64,000 bases of DNA from Endomicrobium sp. (lineage in GTDB: Bacteria; Elusimicrobiota; Endomicrobiia; Endomicrobiales; Endomicrobiaceae). Location: the NCBI GenBank assembly GCA_031262885.1, contig JAISGV010000003.1:124001-188000 (forward strand). The letters are read 5' to 3'. Below the pieces are notes generated by a model. It did not search any database, had not been told where the DNA came from, and worked only from the letters and a program-made list of their open reading frames with translations. The translations under genes were made by a program, and so were the position numbers. Of the stretch, positions 41,503 through 52,986 are shown in pieces (the stretch's first letter is position 1; each line of letters begins with the position of its first letter).

Positions 41503-42264
41503 TTAAATAATTTTGTTTTCCAATAATTTATCAACTATTTTAACAGCAATACTACTAGCATTTCCAGTAAATATCTCTTTATTTTTTTGTTTATTATTCT
41601 CGTCCTTTTTGCTTATATGTGTATTAGAACCTAAGCTACCAGTTCTATTAGATTCCATATTTAAAAATTTCATATCCCAAATCTTTATCGAAGCTTTTCT
41701 TGCTAATATTCTTCCTTTCACAGAAACTAATCTAGAAATATTATCTCCTTTAGTTATAGTAAGCAAAACAGGAAGTTTACTTTCTAATACTTCTGAACCT
41801 ATATCAAGTAATCTATCAACTATAACAACAGTATTATTTATAGATTTTATTCTTTTCACACAAGTTATATGAGGAATATTAAGCATTTCTGCTAATTCAG
41901 GGCCAACAAATCCTGTATTCCCATTTGGGGATTGTTTGCCACATAAAATAAGATTATAATTATTAATTAATTTTATAGCTTTAAATAATGTGTAAGCTGT
42001 AGCTAATGTGTCTGAACCTTTAAAAGCATTATCTGTTAATAAAATGGCTTCATCTACTCCCTTAGATATAGAATATCTTAAAATAAACTCGGCATCAGGA
42101 GTTCCCATTGTAATAACAATTATTTTTGCTTTCAACATATCCTTAACTTTTAAACTTTCTTCTAAAGCATACTCATCAAAAGGATTAAGGCCATATCTTT
42201 TGTTATTTGATTCTTGATTAATTATGGAATTAATTATTTGTTTTATACAAACAATAATGTTCAT
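41503..42264 (-). CDS. etfB: Electron transfer flavoprotein beta subunit
   Basis: NIIVCIKQI, NPFDEYALEESLKV, LILCGKQSPNGNTGFVGPELAEML. Confidence 0.95.
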   Translation of the reverse strand: MNIIVCIKQIINSIINQESNNKRYGLNPFDEYALEESLKVKDMLKAKIIVITMGTPDAEFILRYSISKGVDEAILLTDNAFKGSDTLATAYTLFKAIKLINNYNLILCGKQSPNGNTGFVGPELAEMLNIPHITCVKRIKSINNTVVIVDRLLDIGSEVLESKLPVLLTITKGDNISRLVSVKGRILARKASIKIWDMKFLNMESNRTGSLGSNTHISKKDENNKQKNKEIFTGNASSIAVKIVDKLLENKII

Positions 42265-43424
42265 TTTGTAGAAAATTCTCTAATTAAATTAGCTGCAATT
42301 TCATTTTTTTGAATTTGACTTGTACCTTCATATAAGGTAGTAATTCTTGCATCCCTAAACATTTTTTCTATAGGATAATCTCTTAAATATCCATTTCCTC
42401 CTAAAATTTGCATAGAATTCAATGTAACCCTAACGGCCATTTCTGAACAAAATAATTTTACCATAGCAGATTCTTTACTTATACGTTTTTGAATTTTAGA
42501 ATCTATAGTTCTTGCACAAGTATATAATAGAGAACGTGCGGCTTCAATTTCAGTCGCCATATCAGCTAACATATGTTGTATTGCTTGAAAAGAAATTATG
42601 GAATTTCCAAATTGCTTCCTTATCCTTGCATATTTAATAGCTTCCTCGAAAGCCCCTGTAGCAATACCAAGTGCTTGAGCGGCAACTCCTGGTCTAGAAT
42701 TATTTAATGTAGTTTGTGCTATTAGTAAACCGTAACCTTCTTTTCCTAGTCTTTGATCTTTATGTACTTTACATTTATTAAAAATTAATTCTCTTGTAGA
42801 TGAAGATTTAATACCCATTTTTTTCTCTTTTTTACCAAAATGAAACCCTTGTTGTCCTTTTTCTATAATAAAACAAGAAATTCCTCTAGCTCCTTTAGTA
42901 AAATTTGTTTTTGCAAAAACAGTATAAATTTGAGCATCTCCTCCATTAGTTATAAAGCATTTAATCCCATCTATAATATAAAAATCCCCTGTCTTTGTTG
43001 CTACTGTCTTTATATTGCAAACATCAGAACCTGCTTCAGCTTCTGTTAATCCAAATGCAGCTAATTTTTTGCCAGAAGCTATATCTGGTAAATATTTTGT
43101 TTTTTGTTTATCATTTCCAAATAATATTATAGGTAATGTACCTAATGCTGTTGCTGCAATAGATAATGCAATAGAGCCATCAACTTTACAAAGTTCTTCT
43201 ATTAAAAGAACTAATCCCATAATTCCGCTGCCCAAGCCTCCATATTGTTTAGGTATATAGGTACCACATAGATCACACTTAGCAAATTCTTTCATTATTT
43301 CGTATGGAAATTCTTCCTTCTCATCATAATATTTTCTTAATGGTTTTATTTTTTGTATTGCTACAGAATGAGCTATATCTATTATTGCTTTTTCATCTTC
43401 TGATAACATATAATTCATAACCAT
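42261..43424 (-). CDS. Acyl-CoA dehydrogenase (short-chain/butyryl-CoA dehydrogenase-like)
   Basis: AAFGLTEAEAGSDVCNIKTVA, FITNGGDAQIYTVFAKT, MQILGGNGYLRDYPIEKMFRDARITTLYEGTSQIQKNEIA; ACAD signatures next to etfBA. Confidence 0.92.
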   Translation of the reverse strand: MVMNYMLSEDEKAIIDIAHSVAIQKIKPLRKYYDEKEEFPYEIMKEFAKCDLCGTYIPKQYGGLGSGIMGLVLLIEELCKVDGSIALSIAATALGTLPIILFGNDKQKTKYLPDIASGKKLAAFGLTEAEAGSDVCNIKTVATKTGDFYIIDGIKCFITNGGDAQIYTVFAKTNFTKGARGISCFIIEKGQQGFHFGKKEKKMGIKSSSTRELIFNKCKVHKDQRLGKEGYGLLIAQTTLNNSRPGVAAQALGIATGAFEEAIKYARIRKQFGNSIISFQAIQHMLADMATEIEAARSLLYTCARTIDSKIQKRISKESAMVKLFCSEMAVRVTLNSMQILGGNGYLRDYPIEKMFRDARITTLYEGTSQIQKNEIAANLIREFSTK

Positions 43425-43454
43425 ATAACTAATTCCTCCCCCCTCATCGTTTTA

Positions 43455-43495
43455 AGATAAAAAAAAGATTCTTTTATTTAATAAAAGAATCTTTT
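43455..43495 (-). terminator. Rho-independent terminator of the fab operon
   Basis: Perfect 15-bp stem AAAAGATTCTTTTAT/ATAAAAGAATCTTTT (43463-43477 and 43481-43495), loop tta, followed on the minus strand by a T tract. Confidence 0.85.
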
Positions 43496-44719
43496 AATTA
43501 CTATACAAGCGTTATGACCTCCGAAACCCAACGAATTTGAAATAGCAAAATTAATATCTTGTTTTCTGTATATATTTGGAACATAATCTAAATCACATTC
43601 CGGATCTGTATTTTCATAATTAATTGTAGGAGGTATAAAATTATCATTAATAGCTAAAATAGTAGCTATTAATTCCACAACAGCCGCTCCTCCTAATAGA
43701 TGCCCTATCATAGATTTAGTAGAGGAAACGGGAATATTGTAAGCTTTTTTTCCGAAAACTTGTTTTATAGCGTAAGTCTCTATTTTATCATTTAATATAG
43801 TAGATGTTCCATGTGCATTAATATAATCTATATCTTTTGTTAAAATACCTGCATTATAAATTGCTCCCTGCATAGCAGTAATAATAGATTTCCCTTTTGG
43901 TTCAGGAGCAGTAATATGATAAGCATCATTAGATACTCCATATCCAGAAAGTTCTGCATAGATTTTAGCGCCTCTTTTTAATGCATGATCTAAAGTTTCT
44001 AATACCAACATACCTCCACCTTCACCCATTACAAAACCATCTCTTAATTTATCAAAAGGCCTAGAAGCTTTTTGCGGATTATCATTTCTTCTAGATAAAG
44101 CCTTGATTGAACAAAACCCTGCCATTCCCAATGGACAAATCGCTCCTTCTGCACCACCTGTAATAATAATGTCTAAATTGTTATTACTTCTTAATAGCAT
44201 TAAGGCATCCCCTATAGCATTATTAGAAGAAGCGCAAGCACTAGTAATAGCATAATTAGGTCCTCTAAAACCATACTTAATAGCAATCTCCCCTGGTAAC
44301 ATGTTTGTAATAATCATAGGAATAAGAAATGGACTAACTCTTTTAGGGCCTTTATTTAATAAAGTATATTCTTCTCTTTCTATTATTTCTAAACCCCCTA
44401 TACCTGTACCAGTAATAACTCCAATCTTAGATAAATCTTCATTAGATAAATTAAGACCAGAATCTTCTATAGCAAGCTTAGCTGCTGCAAAGCCAAATTG
44501 AATGAATCTAGACATTCTTTTTATATGTTTTTTATCTATAAATTCTTTTGGATTAAAATTTCTAACAATGGAAGCAAACTTTGTACTATAAAGTTTGGTA
44601 TCAAAAGAATCAATATAGGAAACACAAGATTTACCACTTTTTAACGCTTTTGAAAACTCATCTTTCCCAATGCCTATAGGTGTAATAACTCCTATACCTG
44701 TTATAACAATTCTTTTCAT
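43478..44719 (-). CDS. fabF: 3-oxoacyl-ACP synthase II
   Basis: RIVITGIGVITPIG, TSACASSNNAIGDA, INAHGTSTILND, SMIGHLLGGAAVVE, NSLGFGGHNACIVIK. Confidence 0.96.
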   Translation of the reverse strand: MKRIVITGIGVITPIGIGKDEFSKALKSGKSCVSYIDSFDTKLYSTKFASIVRNFNPKEFIDKKHIKRMSRFIQFGFAAAKLAIEDSGLNLSNEDLSKIGVITGTGIGGLEIIEREEYTLLNKGPKRVSPFLIPMIITNMLPGEIAIKYGFRGPNYAITSACASSNNAIGDALMLLRSNNNLDIIITGGAEGAICPLGMAGFCSIKALSRRNDNPQKASRPFDKLRDGFVMGEGGGMLVLETLDHALKRGAKIYAELSGYGVSNDAYHITAPEPKGKSIITAMQGAIYNAGILTKDIDYINAHGTSTILNDKIETYAIKQVFGKKAYNIPVSSTKSMIGHLLGGAAVVELIATILAINDNFIPPTINYENTDPECDLDYVPNIYRKQDINFAISNSLGFGGHNACIVIKRFFY

Positions 44720-44725
44720 ATTTTA

Positions 44726-44974
44726 TTATTTAGATTCTACATGATTTTTTATATAATCTATTGCCTGACCTACAGTTTTTATTTTTTCTGCTTCCTCATC
44801 TGGTATTTCTATACCAAATGCTTCTTCAAAGGCCATGACTAACTCAACAGTATCTAAAGAATCAGCTCCCAAATCATTAACAAATGAAGCTTCATTGATA
44901 ACTTCAGCAGAATTAACACCTAATTGTTCAACTATGATTTCTTTTACTTTACTTTCAAAATCTATATCTAACAT
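44726..44974 (-). CDS. acpP: Acyl carrier protein
   Basis: [45 protein letters not shown]. Confidence 0.98.
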   Translation of the reverse strand: MLDIDFESKVKEIIVEQLGVNSAEVINEASFVNDLGADSLDTVELVMAFEEAFGIEIPDEEAEKIKTVGQAIDYIKNHVESK

Positions 44975-45003
44975 TATAATGTCATTCCTCCTATTTGTAA
45001 AAT

Positions 45004-45753
45004 TTATAAATACATTCCTCCATTGATGGATAATACTTGTCCAGTTATATATGATGAATCATCACTAGCAAGAAATAATGCAGCTTTAGCTATATCTGTA
45101 ACCTCACCAAATTTAGAAAGAGGTATTTGTAATAAAATATCTTTTTTTTGTTGGTCTGTTAATTTATTTGTCATATTAGTTTTAATAAATCCTGGAGAAA
45201 TTGCATTTACTAAAATATTCCTAGAAGCAAATTCTTTTGCACAAGTCTTTGTAATAGCAATTACTCCGCCTTTTGATGCTGCATAATTTACCTGTCCTGG
45301 GTTCCCGATTTGTCCTACTAAGGAAGCAATATTTATTATTCTTCCATGTTTACGTTTCAACATTGATTTACTTACAGCTTTTATACAATTAAACACTCCT
45401 TTTAAATTAACAGATATAACGGAATCCCAATCAACTTCTTTCATTTTTAGTATTAAGTTATCTTTTGTTATTCCTGCATTATTAACTAGTATATCTATAC
45501 TAGAAAATTTGTCAAGTGATTTTTGAACTAATTCGTTACAATCTACTAATTTGGCGACGTCGCCTATTGCTGTTAAAGTTTTGGTATTGTATTTTACTTT
45601 TAACTCATCTGATAAATTTTTTAATAAATTGATATTTTTCTCTGTATCAAAAGCTATAATATTTGCTCCTTCAGATGCAAATATTGTAGCTATTTCTTTA
45701 CCTATACCATTTGCAGCACCTGTTATTATAATCACTTTATCTTTAAGTTTCAT
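45004..45753 (-). CDS. fabG: 3-oxoacyl-ACP reductase
   Basis: [62 protein letters not shown]. Confidence 0.95.
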   Translation of the reverse strand: MKLKDKVIIITGAANGIGKEIATIFASEGANIIAFDTEKNINLLKNLSDELKVKYNTKTLTAIGDVAKLVDCNELVQKSLDKFSSIDILVNNAGITKDNLILKMKEVDWDSVISVNLKGVFNCIKAVSKSMLKRKHGRIINIASLVGQIGNPGQVNYAASKGGVIAITKTCAKEFASRNILVNAISPGFIKTNMTNKLTDQQKKDILLQIPLSKFGEVTDIAKAALFLASDDSSYITGQVLSINGGMYL

Positions 45754-46702
45754 GAAAATTATTTATAACCTCCATAGTATTTTCTAAATTCAGTAAGTCA
45801 CTGGTATTAAATACTTTTTTTGACCTATCTATTTTTTTTATTATAGATGATAAAGTCCTACCAGGACCAATTTCTATAAATTTATTACAGCCAGTATTAA
45901 TAAGATTTTGGATACTTGTTTTCCACAAGACAGGGTTATCCACTTGCTTAATAAGTTTATATTTAATTGATTTTACATTTGAAGTTAAGGAAGCATCGTA
46001 ATTCATATAAATTCCGTAAATAGGGCTATGAAATTCATACTTCTTTAGTTCTATAGCCATTTCTTTTGAAGCACTAGACATTAAACTAGAATGAAATGGC
46101 CCAGAAACATTCAAAAAAACAGTTTTTAAAGCTCCTCTTTTTTTAGCTAAGTATACAGCTTTATTTATCGCTTCTACATGGCCTGATATAATGACTTGTT
46201 TTGTAGAGTTAAAATTAACTGCTTCACATACTATATTTTTATCTTTTGATACTTCTTCACATATTTTAATAACAATAGTTTCATTCAACCCTATAATTGC
46301 AGCCATTACGCCAGGATTTATATTAATAGCTTTTTTAATGAATTTACTTCTAGCATTTACAATTTTTAAACCATCTGTAAAACCAAAAACTTCTGCTGAA
46401 AATAATGCAGAATATTCACCTAATGAATGTCCTAAGACTGCTATATTTTTACTATTTTTAGCAAAAAAATTATTGCAGTATTTCTTTATAATACTAAAAA
46501 TAGCACAACTTACTGCAAAAATTGCAGGTTGTGCATATTGAGTTAATTGAAGGGTTTTTTTTGGTCCATTAAAAAGCAGGTTTATATCATAATTTAAAGA
46601 GTCAATTATTTCCCTAGCCTGTGAATAATTACTATATATATACTTACCCATACCTACACTTTGTGATCCTTGTCCAGGAAATACAAATGCAATTTTATAC
46701 AT
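45743..46702 (-). CDS. fabD: Malonyl-CoA--ACP transacylase
   Basis: AFVFPGQGSQSVGMGK, VLGHSLGEYSAL, NVSGPFHSSLM, EIGPGRTLSSIIKKI. Confidence 0.95.
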   Translation of the reverse strand: MYKIAFVFPGQGSQSVGMGKYIYSNYSQAREIIDSLNYDINLLFNGPKKTLQLTQYAQPAIFAVSCAIFSIIKKYCNNFFAKNSKNIAVLGHSLGEYSALFSAEVFGFTDGLKIVNARSKFIKKAININPGVMAAIIGLNETIVIKICEEVSKDKNIVCEAVNFNSTKQVIISGHVEAINKAVYLAKKRGALKTVFLNVSGPFHSSLMSSASKEMAIELKKYEFHSPIYGIYMNYDASLTSNVKSIKYKLIKQVDNPVLWKTSIQNLINTGCNKFIEIGPGRTLSSIIKKIDRSKKVFNTSDLLNLENTMEVINNFHET

Positions 46703-46719
46703 GATTAATCCTATTTAAT

Positions 46720-47703
46720 TTATATTCTTAAAACAGCTGCGCCCCAAGTTAATCCACTACCGAATGCTATTAATTCAACTAAATCTCCATTTTTTACTGT
46801 TCCGTTTTTAATAGCTTCATCTAGAGCTGTAATTACTGAAGCTGATGATGTATTACCTGTTTTAGTTATGTTTATAAAAAAATTATTTATAGAAACCCCT
46901 ATTTTTTTAGCAACACTTTCAATTATTCTTATATTAGCTTGATGAGGAATAAAAAATCTAATGTCATCTTTTTTTTTAGAAGCTAACATAAGGGCTTTTT
47001 TTGCGGCAAATACCATTTTAGAAATAGCATGTTTAAAAATTTTATTACCTTGCATTTTTATTTTATGTAAATTTTGAGATACAGTATTTTTAGAAGTAGG
47101 AAAGGCTGTTCCTCCACCAGGTAAAAAAAGTAATTCAGAATATATTCCGTCAGAACCTAAGAATATAGATAAGCAATCGTTGGTTTTATATGATGCTGTT
47201 AATACCATAGCTCCAGCTCCATCTCCAAACAAAATACAAGTACTCCTATCATCCCAATCTGTAATCTTTGATAATTCCTCAGAACTAACTAATAAAACAG
47301 TTTTATATAACCCTGATTCAATGAAAGCTTTTGCTGTAGCAAGACCATAAATAAATCCACTGCATGAAGCTGAAATGTCAAATGCTGGAATTGATTTAAT
47401 TCCTAACTTTCTTTGCAATAAACATGCAGTTGCAGGAAATGGCATATCTGGAGTAATTGTTGTTACAATAATCAAGTCTATTTGCTCATTAGTGAGCTTA
47501 GCACTTTTTATCGCTTTTTTAGAAGCTTCATATGCTAAATCCGAAGTTAATTCAGATTTACTTGATATCCTTCTTTCTTTTATACCAGTTCGAGATATAA
47601 TCCATTCGTCAGAAGTATCAACAATTTTTTCTAAATCCTTATTGTTTAATATTTTTTTTGGAAAATATGTGCCTGTCCCTAAAATTTTTATCCCTATACC
47701 CAT
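46720..47703 (-). CDS. fabH: 3-oxoacyl-ACP synthase III
   Basis: ILGTGTYFPKKILNNKDLEKIVDTSDEWIISRTGIKERRI, FDISASCSGFIYGL, IPHQANIRII. Confidence 0.96.
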   Translation of the reverse strand: MGIGIKILGTGTYFPKKILNNKDLEKIVDTSDEWIISRTGIKERRISSKSELTSDLAYEASKKAIKSAKLTNEQIDLIIVTTITPDMPFPATACLLQRKLGIKSIPAFDISASCSGFIYGLATAKAFIESGLYKTVLLVSSEELSKITDWDDRSTCILFGDGAGAMVLTASYKTNDCLSIFLGSDGIYSELLFLPGGGTAFPTSKNTVSQNLHKIKMQGNKIFKHAISKMVFAAKKALMLASKKKDDIRFFIPHQANIRIIESVAKKIGVSINNFFINITKTGNTSSASVITALDEAIKNGTVKNGDLVELIAFGSGLTWGAAVLRI

Positions 47704-47736
47704 TATTCTAAATCCTTATTTACAATCATTTAATTT

Positions 47737-48732
47737 TTATATTTTATACTTATCTATAGCTTTTTTTATATCAATAATCATGTTTTGTTGAACCATATTA
47801 ATTCCTGTAAATATTGCATTTTTAATAGCTTTGCCATTTGATCTTCCATGGCCTATTATACAAACTTCATTAACTCCTAAAAGAGGAGCCCCGCCAAATT
47901 CACTATAATCTATTTTTTTTTTAATAGTTCTTATAGCAAACCATAAAAAAGGAATAGCTAACCAAAACAATGGTTGTTTTATAATTTTTTCTTTAATAAG
48001 CTTTATAAATGTTTCAGCTATACCTTCACTAAACTTTAATAAAACATTTCCAACAAATCCATCACATATTACAACATCAGCTTTTCCATTAATAACATCT
48101 TTTCCTTCTATATTCCCTATAAAATTTATGCCGGATTTATTCAAAAGCTTAAAAGCTTTAATACTTAAATTATTTCCTTTAGTAGGTTCTTCACCTATAG
48201 AAATCAAAGCTATTTTGGGATATTTTATTTTCATTACTTTTTTGCAAAAAACATTTGACATAATTGCAAATTGAAACAAATATTCTGGCTTACAATCAAC
48301 ATTGGCGCCAATATCAGCCATTACACAATTACCATTAACCGTAGGGAAAATAGTAGAAATGGAAGGCCTTAAAATACCAGGGATTCTCTTTAAATAAAAA
48401 ATTGCCACTGCCATTATAGCCCCTGAATTCCCCATAGAAACAAAAGCATTTGCTTTACCATCTCTAACTAATTTAGCGCAAACAGCTAGTGATGAATCAG
48501 TTTTTTTTCGTACTGCTTGAGCAGGATGCTCTCCCATAGTTATAACTTCATTTGCATTAATTATATCTATATTAAGATCAGATAAATCATATTTTGACAA
48601 CTCTTTATAAAGAATTTTCTCTTGCCCTACTAACAATATCTTATGTTTTGATGATTTTGAGACCAAGACAGCGCCTTCAACAGTAGATGATGGGGCGAAA
48701 TCTCCTCCCATTGCGTCAAGAGCAATTATCAT
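47737..48732 (-). CDS. plsX: Phosphate acyltransferase PlsX
   Basis: MIIALDAMGGDFAPSSTVEGAV, SMGNSGAIMAVAIFYL, GANVDCKPEYLFQFA, VICDGFVGNVLLKFSEG. Confidence 0.95.
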   Translation of the reverse strand: MIIALDAMGGDFAPSSTVEGAVLVSKSSKHKILLVGQEKILYKELSKYDLSDLNIDIINANEVITMGEHPAQAVRKKTDSSLAVCAKLVRDGKANAFVSMGNSGAIMAVAIFYLKRIPGILRPSISTIFPTVNGNCVMADIGANVDCKPEYLFQFAIMSNVFCKKVMKIKYPKIALISIGEEPTKGNNLSIKAFKLLNKSGINFIGNIEGKDVINGKADVVICDGFVGNVLLKFSEGIAETFIKLIKEKIIKQPLFWLAIPFLWFAIRTIKKKIDYSEFGGAPLLGVNEVCIIGHGRSNGKAIKNAIFTGINMVQQNMIIDIKKAIDKYKI

Positions 48733-48947
48733 TTTTCTTTATACGAAATAGGAGTCGTTACTTTTTGTGTTGATTTGTTTAGTATAAGTTTTCCTGCATA
48801 AAATCCACATGTGTTACATATTCTATGAGATATTTTCATCGAATTACAATTTAAACACTTACATAACGTAGGCTGTTTAAGTTTAGAATTTGCAGAACGC
48901 CTACAATCTCTACGATGAGGAGTATGTTTTCTTTTTGGATTTGGCAT
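48729..48947 (-). CDS. rpmF: 50S ribosomal protein L32
   Basis: MPNPKRKHTPHRRDCRRSANSKL; CKCLNCNSMKISHRICNTCGFYAGK; upstream of plsX. Confidence 0.95.
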   Translation of the reverse strand: MPNPKRKHTPHRRDCRRSANSKLKQPTLCKCLNCNSMKISHRICNTCGFYAGKLILNKSTQKVTTPISYKEK

Positions 48948-48986
48948 ATTTTTTTAACTACCTCCAAAATATAATCTTGGATAAGA

Positions 48987-50198
48987 TTATAAAAATTTTA
49001 TTGCTTCTCTTGCAATCATTAATTCTTCATTTGTAGGAATAACTAAAATTTTAGTTTTAGATGTTTTATTTGAAATTATACATTCTTTACCATTATAATT
49101 CGTATTTTCTTTCGAATTTAATGATATCCCTAAATTATATAGATCTTTACAAACCATTTCTCTTATAAAAGGTGAATTTTCTCCTATTCCTGCTGTGAAA
49201 ACCAATCCATGAATTCCATTAAGTATACCATAATATGAACATATATATTTCTTTAAACTATAGCATAACATTTTAATAGCTAATTTTGATTTATGATCAT
49301 TATGTTTTAATGCCGCATTAATAATATCTCTCATATCAGAATACTTTTCTGATATACCATATAAACCACTTTGTTTATTTATCAATTTATTTAAATTATT
49401 TTCATTTCTATAAAAAGGATATAAATCCATAATATAAGTTAGAACAGAGGGATCAACATTACCACACCTAGTACCCATTATAATACCTTCAACTGGAGTA
49501 AATCCCATAGAGGTATCTATAGCTTTTCCATATTTTATAGCTGTTACACTACTACCATTGCCTATATGGGCTGTAATTAATTTTATTTTTTTGAGAGGCA
49601 TCCCTATTAACTCTGCTGCTTTTTTAGAAACATATTGATGAGAAATACCATGAAACCCATATTTTCTTATTTTATTTTCAATAAAATACTTATAAGGTAA
49701 TGCATACATATAAGCATAATCAGGAATTGTATGATAAAAAGCAGTATCGAATACTAAAACAGAAGGTATTCCTGGCAATGTATTTTCAACAGCTAATATT
49801 CCTGAATAATTTGCAGGATTATGTAAAGGAGCCATAGAGAAGGATTGTTTTAGAAACTTTTTAATTTCATTGGTTACTAATACAGATTTAGAAAATTTAT
49901 TTCCGCCATGTACTATTCGATGCCCAACTATATTAATTTCTTTATAATCTTTAATTATATTTTTTAGTAAATCATTTAATATAACTTTAATTGCAATATT
50001 ATGATTCTGAATGTTTAAAGACATTTTTAGTTCTTTTGTGTTGTCTAATGCATCATAAAATTGTTTCCTATAAAAAGAATTTTTTGAGCCAATACATTCA
50101 ACAATTCCACCAGCTATTTTTTTTTCCTCTTTATTTTTTATTTTAAACAGACTGTATTTAATAGATGATGATCCACAATTAATTGTTAATACTTTCAT
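48987..50198 (-). CDS. ackA: Acetate kinase
   Basis: [73 protein letters not shown]. Confidence 0.95.
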   Translation of the reverse strand: MKVLTINCGSSSIKYSLFKIKNKEEKKIAGGIVECIGSKNSFYRKQFYDALDNTKELKMSLNIQNHNIAIKVILNDLLKNIIKDYKEINIVGHRIVHGGNKFSKSVLVTNEIKKFLKQSFSMAPLHNPANYSGILAVENTLPGIPSVLVFDTAFYHTIPDYAYMYALPYKYFIENKIRKYGFHGISHQYVSKKAAELIGMPLKKIKLITAHIGNGSSVTAIKYGKAIDTSMGFTPVEGIIMGTRCGNVDPSVLTYIMDLYPFYRNENNLNKLINKQSGLYGISEKYSDMRDIINAALKHNDHKSKLAIKMLCYSLKKYICSYYGILNGIHGLVFTAGIGENSPFIREMVCKDLYNLGISLNSKENTNYNGKECIISNKTSKTKILVIPTNEELMIAREAIKFL

Positions 50199-50713
50199 TT
50201 TTTACATACCTTTAAGTTCTTTTTTTTTATTAAAAAAGCTCTTTCTTTTAATTCTTTTTCTATACATTTTGGTATAAAATTTGAAATATCAGATTCAAGC
50301 AATGCCAGTTCTCTTATAAGTGCAGATGTTAAAAAACTATATGAATAATCTGGTATTAAAAATATAGTTTCAATATCGTTATTTAATTTTTTATTTATAG
50401 TTGCCATTTGTAATTCGTATTCAAAATCTGAAACTATTCTTAAACCTCTTATTATTATGAATATCTTTTTTTCTTTAACATAGTTAGCTAATAATCCTGA
50501 AAAAGATAATATCTGTACATTTTTTAAATTTTTTGTGATTTCCTCTAAAAAATTTATTCGTTCCTCTAAAGAAAACCAATGGTTCTTATTAAGATTATTT
50601 GTAACTGCTACCATTATTTTTGGAAATAAGTTTAAAGCTCTAATTATTATATTTAAATGTCCATTAGTAGGTGGATCGAAACTACCAGGGAAAATAGCTA
50701 TTTTATTATTCAT
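50195..50713 (-). CDS. coaD: Phosphopantetheine adenylyltransferase
   Basis: [48 protein letters not shown]; start moved to Met at 50713, since the ORF-track N-terminus runs into tRNA-Ser. Confidence 0.95.
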   Translation of the reverse strand: MNNKIAIFPGSFDPPTNGHLNIIIRALNLFPKIMVAVTNNLNKNHWFSLEERINFLEEITKNLKNVQILSFSGLLANYVKEKKIFIIIRGLRIVSDFEYELQMATINKKLNNDIETIFLIPDYSYSFLTSALIRELALLESDISNFIPKCIEKELKERAFLIKKKNLKVCKK

Positions 50714-50736
50714 AATATCTGTCAAACAAATAATTT

Positions 50737-50827
50737 GGAGAGAGAGGGATTTGAACCCTCGACACATACATTAATACATGTATCAGTTTTCGAAACTGAT
50801 GCTTTAAAACCTCTCAGCCACCTCTCC
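50737..50827 (-). tRNA. tRNA-Ser(CGA)
   Basis: Minus strand GGAGAGGTGGCTGAGAGG...TCAGT-TTCGAAA-ACTGA...long variable arm...GAGGGTTCAAATCCCTCTCTCTCC; CCA not encoded. Confidence 0.95.
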
Positions 50828-50858
50828 AAAATTAACTAATAGTATAAACATTATACTT

Positions 50859-52151
50859 TTAATATATATTTTTACTATTTAATTTTATAAAATTTAACAC
50901 CTTACCTACAAGATAAAGTGAACCAATAACTGTTACTATTTCGTTAGTATCTAAGATGTTGTAAACATTATCTAATGAATTACAGATATAAATTCTTTTT
51001 TTTGCAATATGTTTTAAAAAAATTTTTTTTAAAATGATAGAGGGTACTATTCTTTCATTTTTAATATTTAATAATATCACTCTTTTTATAAATGGAATCA
51101 TAATTTTAATCATATCTTCATAATTTTTATTCTCTACTACAGAAAAAATAAAAGTTCTTTTTTTGTGTGAAAAATCAAATCGTTTAAAAGTTTTTATGAA
51201 AGCATTAATACCTTCAATATTGTGTGCTCCATCTATAATAAATTCATTAACTTTATTATAGATACTTACGCGTTTTATTTCAAAACGTCCAGGCCATACT
51301 GCATTTTTAATCCCATATCTTATGTGTTTTTCAGTTAATATATAACCATTTTTTTTTAAAAGTTTAGTTGCAAAAATCGCCATAGAAGCATTAATATTTT
51401 GGTGTATTCCAAGAAGTGAAATTTCCATATTTTTGAATTTATTACTATTGTCTATATAATCAAATGTTTGAGTATATAATAGTTTATTATATCTATCATT
51501 TATCACTTTAAAATCATAACCATACATATATATCTTTTTGTTATATATTTTTTTTAAATGTAGAATTGAACGCTTAGGTAATTCCCCACATATAACATGT
51601 GCGTCTTTTTTTATTATTCCAGCTTTTTCAGAAGTTATATCTTCTATAGTATTTCCGAGTATTTCTTGGTGTTCTTTTGAAATAGATGTTATTATGCAAC
51701 AAATTTTTTTTTCAATAATATTAGTAGCATCTAAGCGTCCACCTAATCCAGTTTCAATAATCGCAATGTCTACTTTTTGAGTTTTAAAATAGAAAAAAGC
51801 TAAAACAGTTAAATATTCAAAGTATGATACTTTATAATATAGAGCTTTACTTAAAAATTTTTTTTCTAATATAGAAAAATTTCTTTCTGTAATATTTATA
51901 CCATTAATTTTAAATCTCTCAGTAATATTAATTAAATGAGGAGAAGTATATAAAGCTGTTTTATAACCAGCTGCTATTAGGATTTCAGATATGAAAGTTG
52001 CAGTGGATCCTTTTCCATTAGTTCCTGCTATATGAATAGTATTTAAATTATCTTGAGGATTACCTATGCTTTCTAGAAATTTTGAGACTCTTGTTAAGCC
52101 TAGCGTCATATTCTTATATTCTTTTGAAATTTTAAAAAATATTTTATTCAT
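50859..52151 (-). CDS. folC: Folylpolyglutamate synthase/dihydrofolate synthase
   Basis: [71 protein letters not shown]. Confidence 0.94.
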   Translation of the reverse strand: MNKIFFKISKEYKNMTLGLTRVSKFLESIGNPQDNLNTIHIAGTNGKGSTATFISEILIAAGYKTALYTSPHLINITERFKINGINITERNFSILEKKFLSKALYYKVSYFEYLTVLAFFYFKTQKVDIAIIETGLGGRLDATNIIEKKICCIITSISKEHQEILGNTIEDITSEKAGIIKKDAHVICGELPKRSILHLKKIYNKKIYMYGYDFKVINDRYNKLLYTQTFDYIDNSNKFKNMEISLLGIHQNINASMAIFATKLLKKNGYILTEKHIRYGIKNAVWPGRFEIKRVSIYNKVNEFIIDGAHNIEGINAFIKTFKRFDFSHKKRTFIFSVVENKNYEDMIKIMIPFIKRVILLNIKNERIVPSIILKKIFLKHIAKKRIYICNSLDNVYNILDTNEIVTVIGSLYLVGKVLNFIKLNSKNIY

Positions 52152-52986
52152 TGTAAAAAAAATTCAGAAGTTTTGCTATAACAGTACGTATTTCTTTTCT
52201 TTCTGAAATTATGTCAATCATACCATGTTCTTTTAGAAATTCTGCTGTTTGAAAACCTTTAGGTAAAGTTTGTTTTATAGTTTGAGATATAACTCTAGGT
52301 CCTGCAAAACATATTAAAGCATTTGGTTCCGCTATAATTATGTCTCCAAGCATTGCATAACTTGCAGCGACACCTCCTGTTGTTGGATCTGTTAAAACTG
52401 AAATGTAAGCTAAATGATTGTTGGATAGTTTTGATAAAGCAGCACTTATTTTTCCCATTTGCATTAAGGACATTATGCCTTCTTGCATTCTGGCTCCTCC
52501 TGAAGCAGAAAAAAGTATTAAGTGTTTTCTTTTTTTAATAGCACATTCAATGGCTCTAGTTATTTTTTCACCAACAACAGAGCCCATGCTACCACCCATG
52601 AACATAAAATCCATTATTCCAATAACAACATCGTATCCTGATATTTGTGCTTCACCTGTAATAATTGCTTCTTTGTTTGTAAATTTCTTAAGTTTTTCAG
52701 AGTATCCTGGAAAACTTAAGAAATTTACAGATTTTAGATCTGAGTCCATTTCCTTGAAACTATCTTTATCAACAGTAAATTCTAATCTTTCCAATGAGTT
52801 GATTCTAATATAATACCCACATTTAGGACATATCATTAAATTTTTATAAAAAACTTTTTTCAAAAGAATTTGATCACATTTTTTGCAATTTAACCAAATG
52901 CTTTCTTCAGTTTTGTATTTTTTATGCATATTATTTTGTTTTTTTTGTAGTATAAACTTCTTTTGGATTAAATATTCGTTTACCAA
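52144..52986 (-). CDS. accD: Acetyl-CoA carboxylase carboxyltransferase beta subunit
   Basis: Zinc ribbon CKKCDQIL...[63 protein letters not shown]. Confidence 0.96.
   Translation of the reverse strand: MVNEYLIQKKFILQKKQNNMHKKYKTEESIWLNCKKCDQILLKKVFYKNLMICPKCGYYIRINSLERLEFTVDKDSFKEMDSDLKSVNFLSFPGYSEKLKKFTNKEAIITGEAQISGYDVVIGIMDFMFMGGSMGSVVGEKITRAIECAIKKRKHLILFSASGGARMQEGIMSLMQMGKISAALSKLSNNHLAYISVLTDPTTGGVAASYAMLGDIIIAEPNALICFAGPRVISQTIKQTLPKGFQTAEFLKEHGMIDIISERKEIRTVIAKLLNFFYNE

Noticed and set aside
48965-48986. Small hairpin (ATAATCTT/AAGATTAT) between ackA and rpmF as a terminator or L32 leader
   Set aside because: Short AT-only 8-bp stem with no strong T tract and the rpmF RBS immediately downstream; too weak to annotate.
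50535-50839. Plus-strand ORFs (79 and 60 aa) over tRNA-Ser containing WRERDLNPRHI / LEREGFEPSTHT
   Set aside because: These peptides are the common spurious translation of a tRNA-Ser reverse strand.
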